Positions 8,492 through 17,160 of a stretch of 64,000 bases of DNA are shown here, piece by piece; the first letter of the stretch is position 1; each line of letters opens with the position of its first letter. The translations under genes were made by a program, and so were the position numbers. Under the pieces are notes generated by a model. The model saw only the letters and a list, made by a program, of their open reading frames with translations. It searched no databases and was not told the origin of the DNA. The DNA lies in NCBI GenBank assembly GCA_007827375.1, contig VISH01000002.1, forward strand, positions 2,691,001 through 2,755,000, given 5' to 3'. Source of the DNA: Alteromonadaceae bacterium 2753L.S.0a.02. GTDB taxonomy: Bacteria; Pseudomonadota; Gammaproteobacteria; Pseudomonadales; Cellvibrionaceae.

Positions 8492-10816
8492 TTAATGTGA
8501 TTTTCGCGACACCTTAATCTTTCCTACTGAACCGTCCCAACTGCTGGATACCACTTTAAACTTCAATCCCAGCTCAGGTAACAACCTGCCGGCATCGGGT
8601 AATTCAGGGCTGGAGTAATCCCGACTGTCTTTAAAGAAGCGCACCGGCCAGTTCAACCAGTCGAACAAATACAGCGTGCCCGCTTCAGGATCTTCAATAC
8701 TCGCGCTTAAAAATGGCGTGGGTAGAATGCTGAAGGCGGCATCGTGAATTTGATAGCGTGTTGAAGCCGCATAGCCATCGCTCCAATAAAGTGTGTGTTG
8801 ATCGGCGTCTACAACCCCCAGGTAACCTTCGCCGGGATGCACACCGACCCAGTTTTCACTGTAATAATCATCCACATACCATACCAACAATCCCTGATTG
8901 GTTGACATATAACCATCGCCAACGGGAACATACTTCAAACCCTGATCAACGCCAGCATGGGTACGCCATTCAAGTAAATAGTAGTTGGAGCTTAGTACAA
9001 AACCGTTATCGCGAACGAAACCACCGTAGGCAAAATCGCTTTCAGTTTCATCTTCTGCATCACCGATGAGCACTTTGCTATCATCAAGCACCACGATAAT
9101 ATCATCCATGTACAAACCGGGATTACTCACATAAGAATCGGTGACATAGTAAAATTCCAGCGAAATCACTTCACCCACATAGGCTGATAGATCAAACTCA
9201 GCATCGACCCATCCATCACTACTGCCGGTAATTCCATTTCCAAGATTCTGACCGTATGGGTCATCAACCGTAGTTATATTTCCTGGAATAGGTTCACCAT
9301 TAACGGCAACATAAGCGTAATCCCAATCCGTTTCTATATCGAAACTCGCTTTAAATTGCACACTTGCCGAAGTTGCTGCGGTGAGATCGACGTTGGTAAC
9401 CATGTAGTTGAACAAATCATCACCCGAACCACTGAAATACACATAATCGCCGCTCGTTGGCGTTACCAGAACTGTTTTCTTATCGGGCAAATCTATGCGC
9501 ACTACATCATTATTAGTGCCTTTGGTAACCGCTTGGTCTAGGAGGAAATATTCGCTGCTGCCAATCAGATCATCAACATGAATTGCCGAACCGCTGAGCC
9601 AGTTTCCACCAAGAGATGATTGTAAAAACTCTTTCGCCCAGGGGCTGAAACCGCTGGGTTGCGTACCGGAAATTTTTCCAGTCCACGAGCCGCTCGCCAT
9701 CAACGACCAATAGGATACCGGTTCACCACGACCACTGTATTGTGTGTCGTATTCATCGGGTAAGCCCAAATCATGGCCGTACTCGTGGCAAATCACACCC
9801 GCCGCCGCATCTATTGGCTGAATGGTGTAATCGTACGCACCCATTACGCCACCCCAGTAAGTAATATCGGTGGGTGTGTCGTCAAGCGTAAAAATGCCAC
9901 CTAAATTCCAACGGTGCGACCAGATAGCATCGTCACCCAAGGCACCACCACCCGCTTCTTCACCAACCGAGGAATGGATGATTTGAACATGGTCGATCAG
10001 GCCGTCTGGTTCCCAGTAATCGCCGTCTTCATCAAGATCGTAGCGGTCTTCAATATCGAAATCGGCGAGATTAATCGAGGGATCGGCCTGGGCCAAAAGC
10101 AAGGCTTCAGCCACAAGTGAACGAGGATCAACATCATTAAGCGTTAATGGATCGTTGCCACCGTAAGCGGCTGCAGGCAAGCTGGCTGTGTACCACCCAG
10201 CTACAGTACCCGAAACCCCATAACTGCCTCCGGATTGCGCCTCGTAATACCCTTGCATAGAAATTAATGATTCACCATTTGGGCCAACGAAAGTTGCTTC
10301 GTTAAACAACAAGCCCGCGTAATGCTCTTTGGTGTAGTCATCAAAATAAAAATCCGTTTCGTCAGAAGTAATGGTGTTGTGAGGGTAATCGGGAAAATCG
10401 ATTAGGATGGTCAGCAAACGCGCTTTCTTAACCTCCCCTTCATAACCTTCTTCAACGGCTGGTTTAGGTAAAAAACGCCCATTACTGAATTTTCCCTTAC
10501 CGTAACCCCACGACGACTTGCCAAATGTTTTCTGCATGGCTGGAGAGTATTGCATCGGTGTTTCAGAGGAATTCTGCGCGGCCAACGCTGCCGCTTGAGA
10601 ACGTTTTTTAAGGATTGCGTAAAGAGCTTCTTCCGCTTCGTGCCGGGAAGCATTCGCGGGTATAGCACCCGACGCCTTTAGCATGTTAATTAATTTATCC
10701 TCGTTGGCGATAGCCACATCAAACGGTCCGTGAGGATTATGTGGTGCTTTTGCAGCTTGTGCTGCAGATACAAAAAAGAACAAAAGAACAAGCGATGAAA
10801 AAATTCGTACGAACAT
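8492..10816 (-). CDS. Secreted M6 family metalloprotease
   Basis: Extracellular zinc protease of the immune inhibitor A-like M6 family. The signal peptide ends near AAQAA (residue 22). The zinc site is HEYGHDLGLPDEYD near residues 342-355 (HExxH plus downstream ligand), with SYWSLMASGSW as the Met-turn region. An acidic calcium-type loop DLDEDGDYWEPDG precedes it. The C-terminal half contains a jelly-roll type domain with FDIETDWDYAYVAVNG and DDIIV, typical of M6 proteins. The length of 774 residues is usual. Its own N-terminal propeptide is short and lacks the HW.ET segment seen in the neighbouring small secreted protein, which may therefore act in trans. An intrinsic terminator follows. Confidence 0.93.
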   Translation of the reverse strand: MFVRIFSSLVLLFFFVSAAQAAKAPHNPHGPFDVAIANEDKLINMLKASGAIPANASRHEAEEALYAILKKRSQAAALAAQNSSETPMQYSPAMQKTFGKSSWGYGKGKFSNGRFLPKPAVEEGYEGEVKKARLLTILIDFPDYPHNTITSDETDFYFDDYTKEHYAGLLFNEATFVGPNGESLISMQGYYEAQSGGSYGVSGTVAGWYTASLPAAAYGGNDPLTLNDVDPRSLVAEALLLAQADPSINLADFDIEDRYDLDEDGDYWEPDGLIDHVQIIHSSVGEEAGGGALGDDAIWSHRWNLGGIFTLDDTPTDITYWGGVMGAYDYTIQPIDAAAGVICHEYGHDLGLPDEYDTQYSGRGEPVSYWSLMASGSWTGKISGTQPSGFSPWAKEFLQSSLGGNWLSGSAIHVDDLIGSSEYFLLDQAVTKGTNNDVVRIDLPDKKTVLVTPTSGDYVYFSGSGDDLFNYMVTNVDLTAATSASVQFKASFDIETDWDYAYVAVNGEPIPGNITTVDDPYGQNLGNGITGSSDGWVDAEFDLSAYVGEVISLEFYYVTDSYVSNPGLYMDDIIVVLDDSKVLIGDAEDETESDFAYGGFVRDNGFVLSSNYYLLEWRTHAGVDQGLKYVPVGDGYMSTNQGLLVWYVDDYYSENWVGVHPGEGYLGVVDADQHTLYWSDGYAASTRYQIHDAAFSILPTPFLSASIEDPEAGTLYLFDWLNWPVRFFKDSRDYSSPELPDAGRLLPELGLKFKVVSSSWDGSVGKIKVSRKSH

Positions 10817-11106
10817 AACACGGCTCCCTGTTATTTGGCATTCAAACGATCATTTGAACGCGTCGATCATACAGATAACGCCGTTGTGCAACAATACCGG
10901 AAATGTAATTGAAGGTAATTTTATTGGAGCGTGAAAAAAACTGGTGCATATGCACTGAAATGTAACTTTACACGACGTTTCTACACTAGGCATTGCACTT
11001 GCCATTTAGAAAATTCAGGCGCCGATTTCCTTTGGAATCGTGGCTTCAAATTAAATTAACAACGCTCGTTTGACAGCGATATTAAATAGACGGCCCACCA
11101 CCAAAA

Positions 11107-11520
11107 TTAACTGGCCAGCCCAAGCAAGCTTTCACACAACGGAGTTTGTTCCGACATGCACAAATGTAATTCCTGTTGCGCACGCGTCATACCCACATAG
11201 AGCAAACGGCTATCTGCGATAATATCTTGGTTATCTAACTGCCCGAGGCCAACCAAAACAACCATCGGGAATTCCAAGCCCTTACTGCTTTGCAACGTTA
11301 ATACGGTTACACGGTCGACCGCCGGGTCGTAGGCTTTCTTGTAATCCTTCGAAGCCATCCATAGACACGGAATATTCGCGGCACATAAAGCCTGTGAAAT
11401 GGCTTTACCCTGATAACCTGCTACATAAATAATGGCCATGTCTCGCCAATCATAGCTATGATCATGCCACTCCGTGTTCCCTCCTCCGCTATTAGTCGCA
11501 CACCATGGCAGCCCTCGCAC
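11107..11520 (-). pseudogene. C-terminal remnant of a UvrD/Rep-type helicase
   Basis: Only the last part of a superfamily 1 DNA helicase remains. Motif V-like TLQSSKGLEFPMVVLVG and motif VI-like RLLYVGMTRAQQELHL are present; Walker A and all N-terminal motifs are missing. The 137-codon open frame begins within a stretch (MRGLPWCATNS) that does not look like helicase, so the 5' end has been lost and the start codon is accidental. No adjacent 5' half is seen within the window. It is probably non-functional. Confidence 0.75.
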
Positions 11521-11674
11521 TAAAGATCAATCAATACAGGCTTGAAATAGTTGGGTTTGTATCAAGCTAATGTTATAAGCTTGGCGAATCTAGCCTTGTA
11601 CACTTGCCAGGCACCACAATTTACGAAATCATTGCACGACACCTTGCTACCCGCGTATAACCACGGAAATTACA

Positions 11675-12352
11675 ATGATTCTCGTTCACGCAACCAAAAA
11701 GCTCACCGCGAAACTTCCCAAAGAATCGTTAATTAACGCGAAGGATTCTGGACCGGCCGAAACGCTCTCACCGCTGGGCGCTTGGCACGCGAATATCGTG
11801 ACATTACGAGGTAAGGATTGTGTGCTGTTTGCACACGATTCAACGCGTTTTCCAGTTATTTTGCTCGCCGTAGGATCGCGTGTACTGAGCGATTTAGGCT
11901 GGTTTTTTGAAGATGGTTTTATGAATACGCTGCTTAAACTGGATGCGAGCCAGGAACAATTGGATGCGGCAGCAAACACACTGGCACCACTGCGGTTTGA
12001 CAACACCACCGACCGTTCAGTGGTAAGTACCATGACCCAAATGGTGTTGGACCTGGAATTCATATTGGACAACGAAAGTGTTGCGGTGGAAGATCTCAGT
12101 GCGTACAGAACCGGGGCATTTCTGGCCGACAGACCCTGCAAAGTGAAGGGTAAAAAAGATTATTTCTGGCCGCATAAAAGCATGCTTGAGTTTCTCGAAA
12201 AATTATCGAAATCTTCGCCGTCTGGAAAAGCAGCTGGGGCGAAACCCGAAAAAGACCCCTCCAAATCAATCGCCTCCAAAACAAGCACCTCCAAAACAAG
12301 CCCCGCCAAAACAAGCACGTCCAACATAATACCCATGGACAAATACCGTTAA
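11675..12352 (+). CDS. DUF6933-like cytosolic protein
   Basis: Unknown function. The N-terminal 170 residues (MILVHATKKL, WHANIVTLRGKDCVLFAHD, LEFILDNESVAV) resemble the DUF6933 domain, whose members often end with MNxxPM-like tails. The C-terminus from about residue 180 is a low-complexity Lys/Ser/Thr-rich tail with three 15-bp DNA units encoding KTSTS, KTSPA and KTSTS. There is no signal peptide or membrane segment. It is convergent with hipA and overlaps its 3' end by four bases. The family call is moderate; function is not assignable. Confidence 0.65.
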   Translation: MILVHATKKLTAKLPKESLINAKDSGPAETLSPLGAWHANIVTLRGKDCVLFAHDSTRFPVILLAVGSRVLSDLGWFFEDGFMNTLLKLDASQEQLDAAANTLAPLRFDNTTDRSVVSTMTQMVLDLEFILDNESVAVEDLSAYRTGAFLADRPCKVKGKKDYFWPHKSMLEFLEKLSKSSPSGKAAGAKPEKDPSKSIASKTSTSKTSPAKTSTSNIIPMDKYR

Positions 12353-13671
12353 AAATTCAAGCGGTGCTGGCGCTGGCGAAACGCTATCCTCTGCTCTTCA
12401 ACGTCGGCTTCCTGGGCGTACTTTGGCCAAAGCTTAACACCCTGCTCCACCTGTTCGATTGCACTTCTGGCTTTGCGGGTTGTGATACCAAACTGCGCAG
12501 CAACTGCATAAAAATCACTGAGCTCGAAGGCATCCCGTTTACCATTAAAAGACATTTGATGCAGTTGCGTGAATTCACCCTCGGGATTGTACGAAAAAGT
12601 TAAATCGAATGCGGGTGCCAGTTTCCATTGACCAGTGGTATCCATTAGAAAAGCAATATTCTTAACATGGTCATCCTGGTTTCTCGCCATAATATTGAAT
12701 AGCGCACGCTTAAATATTTGTTCGACAGCGGTTGCGCCTAAATTAAGCTTTTGCGCGGTAATCATGGCTTGTTCATAGGAATAGGCACCAGGCATATTGA
12801 AATCAAAATGTTCCATGGCACACAGGGATTGCATATGCAGCTTTTGCCCTTGCCGGGTGCGGTCGAAGCGACGCGTCATAAAATGTGCACGCTTATTTTC
12901 TTTCAGCAAGCGACATTCCGTCATTTCAATGCCCGCAGCCAAAGCCATACGATAATATGCGTACTCCATTTTTCCGTAGCCCTGGCCGTCGGCGAGCTCT
13001 TTATCGCGGTTATTGCTAACGCCATCGAATTTTAACAACCAATGCTCAAAGCCCGGCGGCAATAAAATTTGCCCGGAACGCACTTCGTTGTTTTCGGGGT
13101 TCCAGGCGATGACCGCTTTAGCGCGGGCACCACCGGCCGATGAGCCCACATGTAAAATATCTGCAAGTGTTTTCTCATTTACGTCAGGCTCGTTTTCTTG
13201 CAACTCGCCGTGTAAAGCCTCCCGCCGCTGCAAAATGTTACTCGCAGCAGTAACCAATGCATCAATATTGAGAGGGTGATCATGGTTCGCTGCGTTTCGA
13301 TCGACGGACGGTTTAAATTCCAGGGCACCCATACCTCGCTGACCGATATAGCACAAGCGATCTACAGGCGAAAACTCCGCTTTACTAATGCCTTTTCTTG
13401 CCAGCCAACTATCAATTAAGGCATTACCGAATTTATCGGGTAACACATCGGCCAATAAACCCGGCAAGCGTTTAAAGGTTTCTCGAGGCAGTGCAGGAAA
13501 GCTATAAGCTTGTTCGCTCAGCGGCATGGTGAGGGGTGCCACTTCAATACCGCTGGTCGCGAATTCTGGCGTGTATTGGAAAATACCAAGCTCCCGTGTG
13601 TCGTCCCAGCTTACTGCGCCTATTTCAGAACCCCAAAGCATTACGATGGCAGTATCTACACGCTGCGCCAT
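12349..13671 (-). CDS. hipA: HipA family serine/threonine kinase toxin
   Basis: Toxin of a type II HipBA-like toxin-antitoxin module. HipA kinases phosphorylate cytosolic targets such as glutamyl-tRNA synthetase and slow growth. Visible features: N-terminal couple_hipA region (LPDKFGNALIDSWLARKG), the GGARAKAV loop, HFMTRRFDR, the catalytic RNQDDHVKN loop and the metal-binding AFDLTFSY. The kinase residues are intact and the 440-residue length is normal. The cognate HTH antitoxin ends two bases upstream, so the two are co-transcribed with the antitoxin first. Its 3' end overlaps the convergent DUF6933-like gene by four bases. Confidence 0.93.
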   Translation of the reverse strand: MAQRVDTAIVMLWGSEIGAVSWDDTRELGIFQYTPEFATSGIEVAPLTMPLSEQAYSFPALPRETFKRLPGLLADVLPDKFGNALIDSWLARKGISKAEFSPVDRLCYIGQRGMGALEFKPSVDRNAANHDHPLNIDALVTAASNILQRREALHGELQENEPDVNEKTLADILHVGSSAGGARAKAVIAWNPENNEVRSGQILLPPGFEHWLLKFDGVSNNRDKELADGQGYGKMEYAYYRMALAAGIEMTECRLLKENKRAHFMTRRFDRTRQGQKLHMQSLCAMEHFDFNMPGAYSYEQAMITAQKLNLGATAVEQIFKRALFNIMARNQDDHVKNIAFLMDTTGQWKLAPAFDLTFSYNPEGEFTQLHQMSFNGKRDAFELSDFYAVAAQFGITTRKARSAIEQVEQGVKLWPKYAQEADVEEQRIAFRQRQHRLNF

Positions 13672-13673
13672 GT

Positions 13674-14048
13674 TTATTCCTTTTCAAACTCAACATTTTG
13701 CTTAAAACCACCCCACGTGGGCGTATCGTTTTTTGGAGCTCGCTTACCCGAAGCGCGTCGCCTGGTTTTTGGCTGGCGTTGCTTAGCTCGAGCCACAGGG
13801 CTGATTTCCGGTGAAGGCACCAGACTATCGAAACCTTCCAGCAGATTCAGGGTTCTCAGAACTTTCACCAGCGCGTCGGTACTCACCGAACCACCCTTCT
13901 CTAAGCGGTACATAGTACTGGTAGATACACCGGCACGGGCTGCACAAGTTTCCTGGTCCAGATTCAACAACAAACGATGCGCCTGGATACGACGTCCCAT
14001 TTCACCGCGGATATCGCTATCTGACATGGACTTAATGCTCATAATCAT
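13674..14048 (-). CDS. hipB: HipB family HTH antitoxin/repressor
   Basis: Cro/C1-type helix-turn-helix protein, antitoxin of the adjacent HipA and likely autorepressor. The HTH spans about residues 16-68 (RIQAHRLLLNLDQETCAARAGVSTSTMYRLEKG). The C-terminal half is longer than in E. coli HipB and is basic (KQRQPKTRRRASGKRAPK), which may mediate toxin contact or extra DNA binding. It is the first gene of the operon. A dyad just upstream of the start could be its operator. Confidence 0.9.
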   Translation of the reverse strand: MIMSIKSMSDSDIRGEMGRRIQAHRLLLNLDQETCAARAGVSTSTMYRLEKGGSVSTDALVKVLRTLNLLEGFDSLVPSPEISPVARAKQRQPKTRRRASGKRAPKNDTPTWGGFKQNVEFEKE

Positions 14049-14070
14049 TCATATTTGATGTGTTACAGAA

Positions 14071-14086
14071 GTAATGCAATTATTAC
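14071..14086. promoter_or_regulatory. Putative hipBA operator dyad
   Basis: GTAAT-N6-ATTAC lies 23-38 bases before the hipB start codon, where a promoter would be. HipB proteins repress their own operon by binding inverted repeats there. The half-site differs from the E. coli TATCC site, so the assignment rests on position and symmetry only. Confidence 0.4.
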
Positions 14087-14864
14087 ATCTAATTTAATGG
14101 TTTACCAACGTCATTCTAAATTCGCAGTTCTTGGGCGGCTTAATGCTCTGGGGTCCAATCTGCGAGCAAACTTAATGTCCGGCGTTTTCTTCGGTATAAA
14201 AGCCCCCCTGTGGCGCCGTCTCTATGAACATAACCCGCAGCTGATCTCTAACTTGCACAAATATAAAGCCCCGCCCTCAACAGCAAGCTCCACACTGCGA
14301 CGCGCACGCTACGGTATCCGAACCAGCCAGTAAGCGTAAATTACAAACACTCGCCAAGTGAAAATATGTTTTCTTTTTTACAGAGAAGGTAACGCACAAC
14401 AGCTTCAAATGACGCTTAAAAATAAATTCGAATTAATAACCGCTTAACATCAGGAGTGTTAAACTTCGCGCATAATAAAGATTAACAGCTGATCAATAAC
14501 AATAAAGCTAAGGGCTTAGCGGCTCCACAACCTTCCAAGGGCCTGATAACACTCATCTGTTCGCTTCTGTTGCACGCTAAAAATGGCTGGTCTAGGCGCG
14601 AGTAGCGTGGTTAGACCTGTCAAATTAGCGACGTGCAACGACGAATAGCCGTTTTTAGTGGGCAACCCTCCGGGCCACGTCAAGAGTGAACAGCTGAGTG
14701 TTAACCGGCCCTACACACCAGTATGGGTTTTTGACGATGTCAAACTGCTCACGCAGTGCCATCCGATAACGCCAAAAAAAAGCATCCATAAATAATAACG
14801 ATGCCCAGTTGCAAATTTATACGCAACGCACCTAACCCATATTTTAAATAGCGAGGATAACTCC
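14087..14864. other. Long non-coding interval between hipBA and the lyase gene
   Basis: A 92-codon open frame at 14055-14333 has no recognisable features and is judged spurious. The interval contains a strong imperfect inverted-repeat element (14569-14666) and, near its right end, the promoter region of the lyase gene. GAGGATAAC at about 14851 is the likely ribosome-binding region for the ATG at 14865. Confidence 0.5.
14569..14666. repeat. 98-bp structured inverted-repeat element
   Basis: The outer 20-bp arms (14569-14588 and 14647-14666) are complementary at about 16 positions. Inside, GGTCTA/TAGACC (14589-14594 and 14612-14617) pair perfectly, and an alternative perfect pairing GTTGCACG/CGTGCAAC (14569-14576 and 14632-14639) exists. 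Two competing folds suggest a structured RNA or a small non-autonomous mobile element. No transposase is adjacent. Confidence 0.55.
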
Positions 14865-17000
14865 ATGCCTACTGGAACCAGTCTGCACAACTGTGCAACA
14901 AAATGTCTGGCAGTACTGTTTGTTTTTTTATTAATTCCCCAAGCGTATGCACAATTCGGTTTAAGCAGCAGCACCGATTTTTACACCATCGATACAGGTG
15001 CTGGCCTGGTGTTCAAAGTGCGCCGAACCGACAACGGCGTCAGTACGCAATCTGCGGGCGATATCGCATCTTTAACCTACAACGGCACTGAGTACCAAAA
15101 TCAATCGCGGGGTTCGCAAATAAATTCCGGTTTTGATTGGTTGTATGACGGTGTTTCTGCCGTATCAGTGAGTGCCATAACGGTAGGCAGTGATTACATC
15201 AAAGTGACCGTAAATGCCGGAAACCTCACCCACTATTACATGGCTCGACGCGGTTACCCGCATATTTACATGGGCACCTGGTTTAGCGCAGAACCGAGCG
15301 TACACGGGCAAGTTCGTTACATCATGCGTTTGGATGAAGGTCTACTGCCCTACAGCCCCGAGCCCTCAGATTTGCGAGGGGTGGTATCCACGATTGAATC
15401 CGGTGATATATTCGCACTGGCCAACGGCGAAACCCGCTCCAAGCATTATTCCGGTGAGCGCCTGAAAGACTGGCAATTTTTCGGTGCCAATAGCGGGTAT
15501 GTGGGCATGTGGTTTGTGCGCGATAATCAGGAAGGTGGCAGCGGCGGCCCGTTTTATCGCAGCCTGAAAATGCAAACCACCGACTCTAACCAAGAGCTCA
15601 CCTACATTGTTAACTATGCCCAGGCACAAACAGAAGCCTATCGCACCGGCATATTAAATTCATACACTTTCGTGGTAACCAACGGCAGCGAACCCGGCAC
15701 CATCGACACCACTTGGTTTGAAAATATGAACCTGCTTGGATACGTCGGTGACAGCGGTCGTGGTCGCGTTGCAGGTGTCGGAATTAACAACCGCGACAGC
15801 AATTACGAATACACCGTAGGTTTTGCGAACGCCCAGGCACAGTATTGGGTGGGAGCCAACGCCGATACCGGTTATTTTAGTCGCGACAAGATGCGTGCTG
15901 GCAACTACACCCTGACTGTGTATAAAAATGAAATGGCCGTGCACACCCAGGAAGTTAGTGTAAACGCCGGTGAAACTACCGTACTCAATACCTTTACAAT
16001 TTCCGATGACCCCAGTGATGACATCGCGGTATGGCGCATTGGCGATTGGGATGGTTCACCCCAGGAACTTCTTAACGGTGACAAAGTTGCAAGCATGCAC
16101 CCTTCCGATGTGCGCATGGCCAATTGGGACCCAGCAAATTATATTGTGGGCTCTTCCAGCGCGTCCGACTTTCCGGCCTACATGTGGAAAGACGTAAATA
16201 ATAGTCACCTGGTGTATTTCAAACTCAGCCCTGCACAACTGGCATTGCCACACACCGTGCGTGTCGGGATAACCACCGCCTACGCTAACGCACGCCCCAA
16301 GATTTCTGTAAACAACTGGACTTCGTCCAACCCGGGAATTTCCACGCAACCTAAAACTCGCACGCTTACCACCGGTTCGTACCGCGGTAATAATGTGACT
16401 TACAGTTTTGATGTTCCGGCCAGTGCATGGCAACAAAATTCGGGTGATTGGAACACACTAACCATTACCGCGATTAGTGGTTCTGGCGGTTCGCAATATT
16501 TGTCGGCAGGTTACAGTGTTGATAGTCTCGACCTTTTGGAAAACCCTAACCTTATTGGAACCAGTTCCAGTTCATCGAGCAGTTCCAGCTCATCGAGCAG
16601 TTCCAGTTCGTCGAGCAACTCCAGTTCGTCGAGCAGTTCATCCTCAAGCAGTAACTCGACGTCTTCGTCTAGCAGCAGCTCTAGCAGTAGTTCAAGTAGC
16701 TCCAGTAGCAGCTCCTCGTCCAGTACCTCCAGCTCCAGCGGTGGTAGTGGCGTAACAGCAACAGTAAATATCAATAATGATTGGGGCAGCGGTTACTGCG
16801 CGGGCCTGGTATTAAAAAACAGCGGCAGTACCTCGCAAACCTGGCAGGTTTCAGTGCAGGTGCAGGGTCAGATTTCCAATCTGTGGAACGGTAGTTGGAG
16901 TCAGAGTGGTTCCACACTTACAGTATCGGGCGTTGCGTGGAATGCAATTCTGGATGCGGGCGAAACAGATACGTCTGTTGGGTTCTGTGCGAACCGCTAG
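14865..17000 (+). CDS. Secreted rhamnogalacturonan lyase-like enzyme (PL4 type) with CBM2-like tail
   Basis: Predicted extracellular pectin-active lyase cleaving the rhamnogalacturonan I backbone. A signal peptide (cleavage after QAYA) leads into a PL4-like catalytic domain (about residues 28-290; GLVFKVRRTDNG, LTYNGTEYQNQSRGSQINSG, GYVGMWFVRDNQEGGSGGP), a small fibronectin-III-like domain (about 300-375, ANAQAQYWVGAN, GNYTLTVYKN) and a carbohydrate-binding-like beta-sandwich (about 385-555, IWRIGDWDG-like start). A poly-serine linker fills about 566-625. The last 80 residues (VTATVNINNDWGSGYCAGLVLKN ... DTSVGFCANR) look like a short CBM2 with a terminal disulphide pair. Poly-serine linkers are characteristic of Cellvibrionaceae carbohydrate enzymes. 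Family assignment is from pattern recognition. Confidence 0.85.
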   Translation: MPTGTSLHNCATKCLAVLFVFLLIPQAYAQFGLSSSTDFYTIDTGAGLVFKVRRTDNGVSTQSAGDIASLTYNGTEYQNQSRGSQINSGFDWLYDGVSAVSVSAITVGSDYIKVTVNAGNLTHYYMARRGYPHIYMGTWFSAEPSVHGQVRYIMRLDEGLLPYSPEPSDLRGVVSTIESGDIFALANGETRSKHYSGERLKDWQFFGANSGYVGMWFVRDNQEGGSGGPFYRSLKMQTTDSNQELTYIVNYAQAQTEAYRTGILNSYTFVVTNGSEPGTIDTTWFENMNLLGYVGDSGRGRVAGVGINNRDSNYEYTVGFANAQAQYWVGANADTGYFSRDKMRAGNYTLTVYKNEMAVHTQEVSVNAGETTVLNTFTISDDPSDDIAVWRIGDWDGSPQELLNGDKVASMHPSDVRMANWDPANYIVGSSSASDFPAYMWKDVNNSHLVYFKLSPAQLALPHTVRVGITTAYANARPKISVNNWTSSNPGISTQPKTRTLTTGSYRGNNVTYSFDVPASAWQQNSGDWNTLTITAISGSGGSQYLSAGYSVDSLDLLENPNLIGTSSSSSSSSSSSSSSSSSSNSSSSSSSSSSSNSTSSSSSSSSSSSSSSSSSSSSSTSSSSGGSGVTATVNINNDWGSGYCAGLVLKNSGSTSQTWQVSVQVQGQISNLWNGSWSQSGSTLTVSGVAWNAILDAGETDTSVGFCANR

Positions 17001-17032
17001 TTCGCCTAATTGTAAAATTTAATTATCTTAAA

Positions 17033-17070
17033 AGGTGCATTTGGGATTCCCAATGCACCTTTTTCTTTTA
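17033..17070. terminator. Bidirectional intrinsic terminator after the lyase
   Basis: A long stem with one bulge (GGTGCATT.GGGA paired to TCCCAATGCACC, 17034-17059) is followed by TTTTTC on the plus strand and by TTTT on the minus strand. It ends the lyase transcript and could also serve glmS coming from the right. The following T-rich CTTTTA repeats are part of the tail. Confidence 0.85.
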
Positions 17071-17160
17071 CTTTTACTTTTACTTCTTCTTTTAATGACG
17101 TGGATTGTAATTTAAATAAATTGCTAATTACCTAATTCACGCTGTTTTTATAGCGCCACC

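Noticed and set aside
14055..14333. 92-codon plus-strand frame upstream of the lyase
   Set aside because: Overlaps the hipBA promoter region, lacks a convincing ribosome-binding site and has no protein-like pattern.
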